64,000 nt of DNA, from assembly GCA_036510655.1 (NCBI GenBank), contig DATCDQ010000055.1, positions 1 through 64,000 of the forward strand. Direction: 5' to 3'. The position numbers were made by a program, and so were the translations under genes. The stretch is from Rathayibacter_A sp036510655. Its GTDB lineage: Bacteria > Actinomycetota > Actinomycetes > Actinomycetales > Microbacteriaceae. Of this stretch, positions 25,605 to 34,221 are shown piece by piece. Numbering within the stretch: position 1 is the first letter of the stretch; each line of letters starts with the position of its first letter. The notes beneath the pieces are model-generated. The model was not told the origin of the DNA. It saw only the letters and a list, made by a program, of their open reading frames with translations, and did not search any database.

Positions 25605-26576
25605 TCAGTGCCGGCGATGGTCCGTAATCGTCGCCCGTGGGCCACGCCGCGGCGGCATCACACCGCTGACCCCGATCAACCGCACCACGCGCTGCCGCTG
25701 CCCTGCCCACGGATTCAGCAGTTCAAGCATGCCGTCGTCGTCTGTCGCGCTGCCGGTGAGAGCGTAGCCGACGATCGACGCGAGGTGATAGTCGCCGACG
25801 CTGATGGCATCCGGATCACCATGGGCCCGTTGGGCGGTCTCGGCCGCGGTCCACACACCGATGCCGCTGACTGAACACAGACGCGCGGCGACGACCGCGC
25901 CGGACAGCACGGCACCGCCGTTTCGCTCCGCCGTGCGTTCCAATCCGGTCGCAACGCCGGCCGCCGTCACGAGCGCGCGCGAGCGCCGCGGATCGACACC
26001 GGTTCGATGCCACTCCCACGATGGAATGCGGCGCCAGACCTCTGCGCTCGGCGCGACCCGCATGCCGTCGGGGGCCGGCCCGGGGGCCGCGGTGCCGTGT
26101 GCTCGCACCAGTCTTGCCCACGACCGATACGCCTCAAGACTGGTGACCCTCTGTTCGATCACCGCGGGGGCAAGAGCCTCGAAGACGCGACGGGTACGCG
26201 TGAGCCGTAGACCCACCGCGCGCCGCCTCGCCTGTGCCAAGAGTGGATGCGCCGACACGTCCAGACCGCTCCAATCATCGGATGCGCCGAGCAAGTCGGG
26301 CAGCCCGTCCAGCGCCCACTGGGCACCCGGACCCCATGCTGTCGCGTCAACGCCGAAGCGTGTCTGAGTCAACCGGAGTGTCGCGGCGCCGAGCGGGGTG
26401 AGGAACGTGCGCCAGAGACCGGCGGCATCCCACTGGGTGGTCGGGTCATGCGGACCGCGACCGAGGATGCCGAGCGTGAGTCGCAGGCCCACGGGCTCGC
26501 GGGGCGTGTAACTGCAGTGGAGCGGCGCAGCCGCGACGTCCTCTGCTCGCTGCAGCTGTGCCAGTTCCACGTCCAT
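25605..26576 (-). CDS. DNA-3-methyladenine glycosylase 2 family protein (AlkA-like)
   Basis: This 323-residue base-excision repair glycosylase has the HhH-GPD motif LCSVSGIGVWTAAETAQRA, followed about 15 residues later by the catalytic Asp in ISVGDYHLAS. The N-terminal region matches actinobacterial AlkA-like proteins. It would remove alkylated purines from DNA. TAGGCT lies 8 nt before the ATG and no Shine-Dalgarno sequence is present, so the mRNA is probably leaderless or nearly so. It stands alone, convergent with the SIP gene. Confidence 0.85.
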   Translation of the reverse strand: MDVELAQLQRAEDVAAAPLHCSYTPREPVGLRLTLGILGRGPHDPTTQWDAAGLWRTFLTPLGAATLRLTQTRFGVDATAWGPGAQWALDGLPDLLGASDDWSGLDVSAHPLLAQARRRAVGLRLTRTRRVFEALAPAVIEQRVTSLEAYRSWARLVRAHGTAAPGPAPDGMRVAPSAEVWRRIPSWEWHRTGVDPRRSRALVTAAGVATGLERTAERNGGAVLSGAVVAARLCSVSGIGVWTAAETAQRAHGDPDAISVGDYHLASIVGYALTGSATDDDGMLELLNPWAGQRQRVVRLIGVSGVMPPRRGPRATITDHRRH

Positions 26577-26874
26577 TGCGTCGCAGCCTACGGGGTCGGT
26601 CCGACATTGGCGGCGAGCTACTCGGAGCGAGCCACGTTACGGAGACCAGAGCAAGCGAACTCCTCAAATATGCGGCCCGGCTGGTAGACGAAATGGAAGC
26701 AGTCCTCGCTTCCTGATTGTCTGCCCCTCGGCAGGAGCCCTTGGACGGCCTGTTCGCTGCGGCGCGGGCCGCCAGCCTGAGTGGGACCGCTGCCACAGCG
26801 TCAACCCTGAGCATGACCCTGAATCAGCCGTCAGGTCGTTGCCCGATGTCGGAGGCGCCCCGTAGTGTCGTCCC
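26577..26874. other. Gap with possible gene tail
   Basis: This 298-bp region lies between the divergent AlkA-like and BBE-like genes. A plus-strand frame ending at the TGA near 26716 reads ETRASELLKYAARLVDEMEA then VLAS, which looks like a real amphipathic helix but has no start. Otherwise the stretch holds the two leaderless promoters at its ends. No further feature is recognised. Confidence 0.3.
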
Positions 26875-28278
26875 ATGACAAATTCGACTGCGCTCTCCGC
26901 CGAGTCCCTCGCGTCACTTCCCATCGCCACGCTGCGCGACGCCGTCGACGGCACCGTCTTCGTACGCGGCAACGACGGCCTGGCAGCGGAGGTCGCTGCC
27001 TTCAACACCGCTCTTGTTCACGATCCGGATGTCGTTGTCGGCGTCATCTCGGAAACCGACGTCGCAAACGCGGTGCGCTTCGCTGCCGCCAACGGGCTGG
27101 CCGTGCATATCCACGCAACCGGGCACGGAGCATCCGCGGCGATCGAGTCGGGCATGATCATCTCGACGGCGCGACTGGACACTGTGCTTGTCGACCCACA
27201 GAAACGTCTGGCGACGATCGGCGCAGGAGTTCGGTGGAGACCGGTGATTGACGCGGCCGTGCCGTTCGGACTGGCGCCGATCACCGGTTCCTCCGTAACC
27301 GTCGGTGCGGTCGGCTACACGCTCGGTGGCGGCCTGGGTCCGCTCGCTCGCAGCCACGGATTCACATCGGACTGGGTGCGAGCCTTCCGCGTCGTGACGG
27401 CTACCGGTGACATCGTGACCGCGGATGCGCATACCAACGCTGACCTGTTCTGGGCGCTGCGCGGTGGCAAGGGCGGTCTCGGCGTCGTCACGCAGATGAC
27501 CTTGGAACTGGCGCCGCTGCCCGACCTGTACGCGGGCAGCCTGTTCTTCGACGGCTCCGAGAACATCGAGGCAGCGCTGCGGGTGTGGACCGAGTGGCTG
27601 CCGGATGCGCCGGCGAACGTCACGACATCCGTCGCTTTGCTGAAGATGCCCGAACTCGAGTTCATCCCAGCGCCGCTCCGCGGGCGGGACCTGCTCAGCC
27701 TGCGTTTCGCGTTCCCCGGCGGGGCGGCCGAAGGCGAACGGTTGATCGCGCCGCTGCGCGACGCCGCACCGGTCTACATCGACGACGTCGAGGCCATGTC
27801 ACCGCGCGATGTCGGCATGATTCACAACGACCCGGAGGAGGGCGGGCCCGGTTGGGAGTATGCTGCAACACTGACCGGGATCGATCAAGAACTCGTCACC
27901 GATTTGCTCGAGCATCTCGGCCCGGATTCCAATTCGCCGTTCCTGTCTGCGGAGCTCCGACAGCTGGGCGGGCGCACGACTGTCGACGCCGACGTGCCGA
28001 GTGCCGTCGGCGGTCGCGACGGCAGTTTGTTGCTGAGCCTGATCGCACTGGACCCGAGTACGTTTGCCGCGGCCCAGGGGGTCGCCGCATCGTTCTCCTC
28101 CGCGGCGGGGTCGTGGCTGGCCGACGTCACGAACGTGAACTTCGGGGGTGACCCGAGCGAACCGCAGGTGTTCGAGTCCTCGTGGCCGGTCGAGATCCAT
28201 GACCGGTTACGTGCCGTGCGGTCCGATTATGACCCGGACGGCGTCTTCTCGTTCGGACCAGTTCCGGTGGTCGAGTAG
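26875..28278 (+). CDS. FAD-linked oxidase, berberine-bridge-enzyme-like
   Basis: This 467-residue flavoprotein has a PCMH-type FAD domain: VISETDVANAVRFAAANGLAV, HATGHGAS (candidate His for covalent FAD attachment, near residue 83), VTVGAVGYTLGGGLGPLARSHG and a C-terminal YDPDGVFSFGP. The usual second Cys attachment site of BBE enzymes is not evident. It probably oxidises a sugar or alcohol. TAGTGT lies exactly 6 nt before the ATG. The last codons and stop lie inside a repeat of family C. Confidence 0.85.
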   Translation: MTNSTALSAESLASLPIATLRDAVDGTVFVRGNDGLAAEVAAFNTALVHDPDVVVGVISETDVANAVRFAAANGLAVHIHATGHGASAAIESGMIISTARLDTVLVDPQKRLATIGAGVRWRPVIDAAVPFGLAPITGSSVTVGAVGYTLGGGLGPLARSHGFTSDWVRAFRVVTATGDIVTADAHTNADLFWALRGGKGGLGVVTQMTLELAPLPDLYAGSLFFDGSENIEAALRVWTEWLPDAPANVTTSVALLKMPELEFIPAPLRGRDLLSLRFAFPGGAAEGERLIAPLRDAAPVYIDDVEAMSPRDVGMIHNDPEEGGPGWEYAATLTGIDQELVTDLLEHLGPDSNSPFLSAELRQLGGRTTVDADVPSAVGGRDGSLLLSLIALDPSTFAAAQGVAASFSSAAGSWLADVTNVNFGGDPSEPQVFESSWPVEIHDRLRAVRSDYDPDGVFSFGPVPVVE

Positions 28279-28351
28279 TGCGCCGGCTACTCGACCAGCA
28301 GTACCGCTGGTCGAGTAACGCACGAGCGCAGCGAGTACGTGTATCGAGACC
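28266..28351. repeat. Repeat family C, intergenic copies
   Basis: Three TGGTCGAG/CTCGACCA cores occur in 86 bp. The first overlaps the final codons and stop of the FAD oxidase gene. Then a 12-bp perfect inverted repeat (28288-28299 with 28306-28317) is followed by a copy of the 46-bp unit ending GTATCGAGACC (28306-28351). The same unit is inside the coding sequence at 20840-20883. Confidence 0.7.
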
Positions 28352-28362
28352 GCGCGACGTAC

Positions 28363-29070
28363 TCACCGGATCCACACGCGCAGATCACCGAGCTCGGTGA
28401 AGCCGGCGCCGAGCGGAGCCATGAGGTCCGCGCCGGATTCGTAACCGACCAGCCCCAGACCGGGGAACAATCGCGAGACCTGGTCGACGACGCCGGGCCA
28501 GACCGATTCCGCGGCCACCCCGTCGGCCGTGACGATATTGCTGATGCCGACGACCGCACCCGTGTGGCTGAGGACGGCGCCCGCCGCGAGCGCACCGGCG
28601 GCATCGGCGCGCAGCACCACGATTCCGGGCTCGGTCAGCAGCGACGGTCGGAAGACGGCACCTTCCGGATGCAGCCTGGCCCACGTGTCCAGGTCGCGCC
28701 TCTCGAGCACGCTCCAAGACAAGCCTTCGATGGGACCGGCTCCGCCGACGGCGTGACGCCCGCTACCCAGGCGTTCCCGGGCAGCCGCACGATAGATCCA
28801 CCGGGCGTCGAGCAGCACTTCGAAACCGTCACCACTGAGGTCGAGAGCGGCGAAACTGTCCTTCACCGAGCATCCGTCCGACGCGTCGATGCCGTTCAGC
28901 AGCGCCCGGCCGGCCGATCGTCGGAGCGTGACGGCATCCGGATACGTCGGCGGCGTGCGCGACGCGGCCAGCCAGGCATCCGTAGTGAAGCGCGAACGGA
29001 TGCCGTGACTGCGCACCAACGCTTCGCACCATTCCGCGTTGTCGCGTGCCGCCTGCTCGAGAAGGGTCAC
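28363..29070 (-). CDS. Hypothetical protein, possible GNAT-like
   Basis: This 235-residue protein starts at GTG 29070, one base after the stop of the upstream thioesterase gene, so the two are probably coupled; longer upstream frames overlap that gene. The C-terminal half (IVVLRADAAGALAAGAVLSHTGAVVGISNIVT... then LFPGLGLVGYESGADLMAPLGAGFTELGDLRVWIR) resembles the acetyl-CoA fold of GNAT-like proteins, including a final beta hairpin. No catalytic motif is definite. Function unknown. Confidence 0.6.
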   Translation of the reverse strand: MTLLEQAARDNAEWCEALVRSHGIRSRFTTDAWLAASRTPPTYPDAVTLRRSAGRALLNGIDASDGCSVKDSFAALDLSGDGFEVLLDARWIYRAAARERLGSGRHAVGGAGPIEGLSWSVLERRDLDTWARLHPEGAVFRPSLLTEPGIVVLRADAAGALAAGAVLSHTGAVVGISNIVTADGVAAESVWPGVVDQVSRLFPGLGLVGYESGADLMAPLGAGFTELGDLRVWIR

Positions 29071-29071
29071 G

Positions 29072-29620
29072 CTAGTTCCAGGTGCTCGGCGCGGCAGCGC
29101 GTGTCGGGGGCAGTGCGGCATCCGCACCCCATTGCTGAAGCCAGGCCGGCAGCTCGAGGTGAGCCGGATCGCTGCCGACGGCGGCAAGCAGGTCGGGCAT
29201 CGGGACGGTGCCGCCCTTGCGGCTGAGAAAACGTCCGCGAATGACGGCCTGTGCGTAGATCTCGCCGTTGACGACGGCGCGCTGCTCGACATACACGGCT
29301 TTGGTGTCGAAGCCGACGATGCGCGACTCTACGGTGAACCGTTGCCAGAGTGTCAACGACTTGCGAAAGCTGATCGTTTCACTGACGACGACCGGGTACC
29401 ATCCGCGTTCCTTGAAGATCGCCCAGATGCCGCTGCGGGTCAGCATGTCGAATCGGCCGATGTCGAAGATCGACAGGTACACGCCATTGTTCATGTGTTT
29501 GAGAATGTCCAGGTCGGTCGGCAACACCCGAAATCGCGTTCGCGCGACGTCATAGTGACCGAGTCGGCGGCCGAAGCGCGAGATGAAGCCGTGGAGAATC
29601 GTCCGAAAGAGCATGTGCAC
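29072..29620 (-). CDS. Acyl-CoA thioesterase-like protein (4HBT, THEM6-type)
   Basis: This 182-residue hotdog-fold protein contains LPTDLDILKHMNNGVYLSIFDIGRFDML, the typical Asp/His-Asn-rich active helix of 4HBT thioesterases related to THEM6, and later RKSLTLWQRFTVESRIVGFD. It starts at GTG 29620 with TAGCAT exactly 6 nt upstream, so the mRNA is probably leaderless; an internal ATG at codon 3 is an alternative. It is followed at once by the hypothetical gene at 28363. Physiological substrate unknown. Confidence 0.78.
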   Translation of the reverse strand: MHMLFRTILHGFISRFGRRLGHYDVARTRFRVLPTDLDILKHMNNGVYLSIFDIGRFDMLTRSGIWAIFKERGWYPVVVSETISFRKSLTLWQRFTVESRIVGFDTKAVYVEQRAVVNGEIYAQAVIRGRFLSRKGGTVPMPDLLAAVGSDPAHLELPAWLQQWGADAALPPTRAAAPSTWN

Positions 29621-29705
29621 GCCGCAATGCTAGCGAGCGCGGCCGCACACGGCATCCGCGCTGTGGACGTCCTCCAGTGGCGCGGGCGAAAGTCGGGTCA
29701 CCTTG

Positions 29706-29774
29706 TCGAGTGCGCCCAAGTGGTCACTGTGGCGGTTCAGGAGCGTGCAGAAGCGACCATTCGGGCGCACTCGG
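29706..29774. repeat. Palindromic repeat family B, copy 2
   Basis: This 69-bp element has ends TCGAGTGCGCCCAAGTGGTC (29706-29725) and GACCATTCGGGCGCACTCGG (29755-29774), almost identical to the ends of 19814-19882. The 29-bp centre differs. It lies between the thioesterase promoter and the end of prpC. Confidence 0.78.
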
Positions 29775-29791
29775 CTGCACCGACGGCGGCG

Positions 29792-30919
29792 CTAGCCCAG
29801 GTGACGCTCGGCGGGACCGTTGTAGGCGGAGAGCGGACGGATGAGCGCGTTCGCGGCGTACTGCTCCATGACATGCGCGGTCCAACCGGTCACTCGCGCG
29901 GCCGAGAACAGCGGTGTGAACGTCGCGGTGTCGAACCCGATCAGGTTGTAGACCGGCCCGCTCGGGTAGTCGAGGTTCGGCTTGATGTTCTTGCGCTCAC
30001 CCATCGCTGCCTCCAGTGTGGTGTACAGCGCGAGCAGGTCAGGACGGTCATAGTGTTCAACCAGCGTGTCGAGGGATGCCTTCATCGTCGGCACGCGGGA
30101 GTCGCCGTTCTTGTACACCCGGTGCCCAAACCCCATGATCTTGCGCTTGTTGTCGAGTGCGTCGTCGAGCCACGCGTCGACTCGGTCTGCGGCGCCGATC
30201 TCGTCGAACGCGTGCATGACGGCTTCGTTCGCGCCACCGTGCAGGGCGCCCTTCAATGCGCCGACCGCACCGGTCACCGCCGAATACAGGTCGCTCAGGG
30301 TCGATGCGATCACCCGGGCGGTGAATGTCGACGCGTTGAAGGAGTGCTCCGCATACAGGATGAGCGAGACCCGGAACGCATCAGCGACGACGTCGTCGGC
30401 TACATTGCCGAACGTCATCCAGAGGAAATTGTGTGCATAGTCCAAGTCATCGCGGGGCGCGACGAGGTCGAGGCCGTGGCCGTGGCGGCGACGCTGGTCG
30501 TACGCGACGATCGCCGGCAGCTGAGCGAACAGGTGAACGGACTTGCGCAGGTTCTGCTCCGGGTCGTTGTTGTCGGCATCCGGATCGTCAGCGCCGATCA
30601 CGCTGATAGCCGTGCGCACGATGTCCATCGGGTGCGCGGATGTCGGCAGGTCGTCGATCACGCGGCGGACGTTGGCGGCAAGCGTGCGTTGGCTGCGTTC
30701 GAGGAGCTCGAACTCGGCAAGCTCGGCATCCGTCGGCAACTCGCCGCTCCAGAGCAGGTATGCCACCTGTTCGAATGAGCAGTTTGCCGCGAGTTCCTGC
30801 ACCGGGTAGCCGCGATACAGCAGCGAATTCGTTTCGGGATTGACGCTTGAAATCGCGGTCGAATCGACGACGACGCCGGCCAGTCCCTTGCGGATTTGCG
30901 GTGCTTCGCTCTCGCTCAT
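29792..30919 (-). CDS. prpC: 2-methylcitrate synthase / citrate synthase
   Basis: This 375-residue short-type citrate synthase condenses propionyl-CoA (or acetyl-CoA) with oxaloacetate. Active-site segments are LHGGANEAVMHAFDEIG, GFGHRVYKNGDSRVP and PNLDYPSGPVYNLIGFD. The size and the presence of prpD and prpB on the same strand 3.3 kb upstream support a methylcitrate role; a general citrate synthase role cannot be excluded. The ATG at 30919 follows GAAGGAG. It is separated from prpB by three unrelated genes, so it must have its own promoter. Confidence 0.82.
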   Translation of the reverse strand: MSESEAPQIRKGLAGVVVDSTAISSVNPETNSLLYRGYPVQELAANCSFEQVAYLLWSGELPTDAELAEFELLERSQRTLAANVRRVIDDLPTSAHPMDIVRTAISVIGADDPDADNNDPEQNLRKSVHLFAQLPAIVAYDQRRRHGHGLDLVAPRDDLDYAHNFLWMTFGNVADDVVADAFRVSLILYAEHSFNASTFTARVIASTLSDLYSAVTGAVGALKGALHGGANEAVMHAFDEIGAADRVDAWLDDALDNKRKIMGFGHRVYKNGDSRVPTMKASLDTLVEHYDRPDLLALYTTLEAAMGERKNIKPNLDYPSGPVYNLIGFDTATFTPLFSAARVTGWTAHVMEQYAANALIRPLSAYNGPAERHLG

Positions 30920-31143
30920 CGTGCGCTCCTTCACGTTTGTCTATCCGGCGCTCGGCTGCAAAAAAGCCCGGCGGATGCCTGCATCCGAGTATCGCATCCC
31001 GGCCGCGGGCCGCGCTATTCGGGGAAGGGAGTGCGGGGCGGGGGTGGCGATGGGACGATGCGGCGTTCGCCGTGAGGTCGAGCAGTCTGCTCGGTGCGCC
31101 ATGCTGTGCGGCATGCGTTCGCATCGAGACGGGAGGTCGGCTG

Positions 31144-31785
31144 TCAGCCGCGGGCAGAGGTGTCGATTTGTACCGGATAGCCGGCGCGGAACGCGGCCAC
31201 CGTCGATGGCGGCGTGATCACGTTGGCTGTTCCGCAGGCCGGTCGTGTGCGGCGCGTGCCGTATCCGCTGTGCGTCCATTCCACCAGCGCGTCGCCGAGA
31301 ACGAGGTGCGGCACATCCTCGAGGAGCGTGAATGTGCCATCCGGCAGGCTGGCCCACGGCAGCGAGTGGATACGCCTGCGATGTGTTCCGCGCACGATCC
31401 TCTCGGTGTGCAGTTGTGCGTTGAGTTGCTGCGCCGAGGGAACGGCGGTGCCCAACGCTTCGGCCCACGCCACGCGATAGGCGTCGTAGTCGGAACGGCG
31501 GCACTCGGCGCAGGGCCTGTGCCCTGCTGCGAACGAGACTGCTTCATCCTGGAAGTACAGATACGTGTAGTGCGTCGGCTGCCACTGCGGATTCCAGCGT
31601 CCTTTGAATTCCAGCACGCACATGATCCACAGGTCGCTCGCGTGGAACCGCACTATCTCGTGCCCCGAATGGATGCGCCCGCGATTGCCCGTCCACGCGC
31701 CGCGCAGCGGTATCGCCACGATGTCGCCGAGCGGCGTGACACGGTTGCGTTCTGTCATGTGGTCCGTTCTGCCGCGCCCGCTCAC
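31144..31785 (-). CDS. Hypothetical protein with PCxxC motif
   Basis: This 213-residue conserved-looking protein is not assigned to a family. Residues around AAGHRPCAECRRSDYDAYRVAW resemble the zinc-binding RPC..C segment of Ada-like domains, and EIVRFHASDLWIMCVLEFKGR...YTYLYFQDEAVSFAAG looks like a beta-rich core. GTG 31785 overlaps the stop of the upstream DHFR-like gene (GTGA), so translation is coupled; an ATG at 31758 is an alternative start. Possibly a small nucleic-acid-related protein, but this is speculation. Confidence 0.6.
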   Translation of the reverse strand: MSGRGRTDHMTERNRVTPLGDIVAIPLRGAWTGNRGRIHSGHEIVRFHASDLWIMCVLEFKGRWNPQWQPTHYTYLYFQDEAVSFAAGHRPCAECRRSDYDAYRVAWAEALGTAVPSAQQLNAQLHTERIVRGTHRRRIHSLPWASLPDGTFTLLEDVPHLVLGDALVEWTHSGYGTRRTRPACGTANVITPPSTVAAFRAGYPVQIDTSARG

Positions 31786-32339
31786 GACCTGGTGCGGTAG
31801 GCGAGGTACACGACGCCGCTGTCGAAGCGGCGCTCGTCCAGCAGTTCGAGTTCGAGGCCGCTGTGATCGGGCAAGAACCGGGTCCCGCCGCCAACAGCCA
31901 CCGGCGAAACCAGCACGCGTATCTCATCGACAAGCCCTGCGCGCAGCGCATGGATGGCCAGATGCGGACCGCCGATCGACAAATCGCGGACCGAAGCATC
32001 CTTGAGGGCTTGCACGGCGTCGGGATCGAACGTGCGCTCGATCCGCGTTCTGTCGCTCGAGACGGACTGCAGGGTGCTCGAGTATACGATCTTGTCGGCC
32101 GCGCGCCAGAGCCGGGCATAGTCTTTCACGACTGCGGGCTCGTTTGCTGTGTCGACGGTCTCCCAGTACACCATGACTTCATACAGGCGTCGTCCGTACA
32201 AGTAGGTGCCACTCGACCGCTCGAGGTCGTTCACGAATGCGTGAACCTCTTCGTCCGGCGCGCTCCAGTCGAAGTTACCGTTCTCATCGGCAATGTAGCC
32301 GTCGAGCGACGTGATGCCGGTGTAGATCAACTTGCCCAT
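31782..32339 (-). CDS. Dihydrofolate reductase-family protein (RibD C-terminal-like)
   Basis: This 185-residue protein has the actinobacterial DHFR/RibD_C pattern: MGKLIYTGITSLDGYIAD.NGNFDWS, a YLYGRRLYEVMVYW segment, the nucleotide-binding LSIGGPHLA and a final VYLAYRTR. It should bind NADPH; the substrate is unknown, and such proteins are often not true folate enzymes. The ATG at 32339 follows GAGG. It is coupled to the hypothetical gene downstream. Confidence 0.82.
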   Translation of the reverse strand: MGKLIYTGITSLDGYIADENGNFDWSAPDEEVHAFVNDLERSSGTYLYGRRLYEVMVYWETVDTANEPAVVKDYARLWRAADKIVYSSTLQSVSSDRTRIERTFDPDAVQALKDASVRDLSIGGPHLAIHALRAGLVDEIRVLVSPVAVGGGTRFLPDHSGLELELLDERRFDSGVVYLAYRTRS

Positions 32340-32644
32340 GTTTGCCTCGTTTTCACCCGCACGATCCCGGATCGTTGGTACCTGGTCTGGTCTGTTCTGT
32401 CCCTTGTTGTCTCGATTGATGCCTGGCGGGTGAGCTGTCTCCGCGCTTGAGCTTGCCGCGAGCCGAGTTTCGGTTCCCTACCAACCTGTCCTTTTGACCA
32501 TAAAACCAACCTCTGACAACCCGCAATGACCGATCGTGTCAACGTTCACAAGTTCAGAGATTAGTCGCACATATCTTCGATTAATAGTAACTTTAATGTT
32601 TGCTTCCCTCGCTTATCTATTCGATTTTATGTTAGACTGGCCCT
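32340..32644. other. Gene-free, partly A+T-rich stretch, 305 bp
   Basis: The half nearest the HNH gene (32490-32635) is clearly more A+T-rich than the rest of the window, with runs such as TTAATAGTAACTTTAATGTT. It holds the HNH promoter, with TAGACT (32633-32638) 6 nt before the ATG. The base composition shift suggests that this sequence arrived with the HNH gene. No gene is seen. Confidence 0.55.
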
Positions 32645-34174
32645 ATGACATCGACATCGCAACAGCTTCGGGAGGCCGCCGAACGCGTGGCAAATTCCCT
32701 CGCTGCTCGCGAGGATTCGTCGACGGATGCCGCACTGTCCCTTCCAGCCGTAATGTCACGTTTCGACGACGACGACTTGCTCGCTGTGCTGGCCGACGCT
32801 GCAGCATTGCGTGCAGAGGCGGATGCAGTCATCGCTGCGGGTGCGGGTGCGGTCGCACAGCGATCCGAACGCGAGTTGGGCTACGACGGCCTCGCCGCCC
32901 GTACCGGTCATCGCACCGTCACCAACTTGCTGCGGTCGGTCACTGGTTCGACTCGCTCGGAGGCGGCGCGCCAGGTCTACCTTGGCGAGGCGATGCGCGA
33001 ATCGGATGCCGCGGTGCGGCTGATCGAAGCGATGCCCTTTATCGATCCGCTTGAGGACAGTGGCGACAGATCCGAAATCGATGAAGGGTCTGCAACTGCG
33101 CCCGCAGAGCAGAACGAGCCGGCGGTGGAGTTGCCCTGGTTCGAGCCGATCACTCGGGCTGTCACCGAGCGCAGTCTCAGTCCCGAGGGCGCCTCGGCAC
33201 TCCTCCGCGGGCTTGGCCAACCCACCGAAGACTGTGATGCAAAGGTGTTGCGCGAAGCCGCCGTCAAGCTACTGTCGGATGCCGCCGGCGTTCACGCCGA
33301 CGAATTGAGCAAGCGGGCGCGGTGGCTGAGAGATCGGCTCGATCCCGTCGGGGTCGCTACTCGCGCTCAACGGCATTTCGATGACAGGAAGGCGCGGCTG
33401 GGCAGCACCAGCTCCGGCGCCCGCACGGTTTGGCTGGAATGTGACGACGAGTCCGGCGCGTGGTTCGACACCATCGTTTCCACAGGCATGCGCCCGCGTC
33501 GAGGCGGACCGCGATTCGTCGACAAGGCCGAAGCTGACCGGGCTGAAGCTTTGAAAAACGATCCGCGCACGAATGAACAATTCGTTTTCGACCTGATCAT
33601 GGGAACCCTGCGCGCCGGCGCCATTGCGGACCCGAACACGGTGTTCGGTTCCCGGCAAGCGGGCGTCCGCGTTGTCGTCACGCAGGAGGAACTGAATAAG
33701 CGCGACTCAGCAGGCAACCTCACCGGAACCGGGTTCCTCGAGGAGACAGGTGAGGCAATCGCCCCGGCGACGCTCGAGCACCTGCTGTGCGACACCGCCA
33801 CCGTCCGGATCACGGTCGACGGTCAAGGGAATCCGCTCGACGTCGGCCGGGAACAACGCCTGTTCACGGCGAAACAGCGCGTCGCGATGGCGATCCGAGA
33901 CGGCGGATGCATGAACCCCGACTGCGACCGGCCGCCCTCTTATTCCGAAGCTCATCACATAGACCACTGGCACGAGCATCACGGCAAGACCGATATCGCT
34001 GAGGGCATACTTTTGTGCCGTTATCACCACATGCTGTTGCACAACGAGCATTGGCGCATTCGACGGCAGGGAGCCGTGTACTGGCTCCACCCACCCGAAG
34101 GCGACCCGCGTGCACCGATCCGCCTCCGACGCAAGGCTGCCTGGTGGCAGAACGCGAGCAAGAATGCGAGCTGA
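32645..34174 (+). CDS. HNH endonuclease with DUF222 domain
   Basis: This 509-residue protein has an N-terminal DUF222 region (about residues 10-330) and a C-terminal HNH nuclease: AIRDGGCMNPDCDRPPSYSEAHHIDHWHEHHGKTDIAEGILLCRYHHMLLHNEHW, with the metal-binding Cys pair, catalytic His in AHHIDHW and the final H...H. DUF222-HNH proteins occur in many copies in actinobacterial genomes and are suspected mobile or defence-related genes, but the function is unproven. It interrupts the prp region on the opposite strand and follows an A+T-rich stretch. Confidence 0.9.
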   Translation: MTSTSQQLREAAERVANSLAAREDSSTDAALSLPAVMSRFDDDDLLAVLADAAALRAEADAVIAAGAGAVAQRSERELGYDGLAARTGHRTVTNLLRSVTGSTRSEAARQVYLGEAMRESDAAVRLIEAMPFIDPLEDSGDRSEIDEGSATAPAEQNEPAVELPWFEPITRAVTERSLSPEGASALLRGLGQPTEDCDAKVLREAAVKLLSDAAGVHADELSKRARWLRDRLDPVGVATRAQRHFDDRKARLGSTSSGARTVWLECDDESGAWFDTIVSTGMRPRRGGPRFVDKAEADRAEALKNDPRTNEQFVFDLIMGTLRAGAIADPNTVFGSRQAGVRVVVTQEELNKRDSAGNLTGTGFLEETGEAIAPATLEHLLCDTATVRITVDGQGNPLDVGREQRLFTAKQRVAMAIRDGGCMNPDCDRPPSYSEAHHIDHWHEHHGKTDIAEGILLCRYHHMLLHNEHWRIRRQGAVYWLHPPEGDPRAPIRLRRKAAWWQNASKNAS

Positions 34175-34221
34175 TCAGGCGGTGTGAGCATCCGGCCGAC
34201 GGGTGCGATTTCCGCGTCGAG

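Noticed and set aside
29039..30778. 579-codon plus-strand frame
   Set aside because: Complement of the thioesterase and prpC genes, both of which have clear motifs. No homologue pattern is seen in the plus frame.
32645..34174. HNH gene as part of a restriction-modification or homing system
   Set aside because: No methyltransferase, intron or intein context. DUF222-HNH genes are common single genes in actinobacteria, so no system is claimed.
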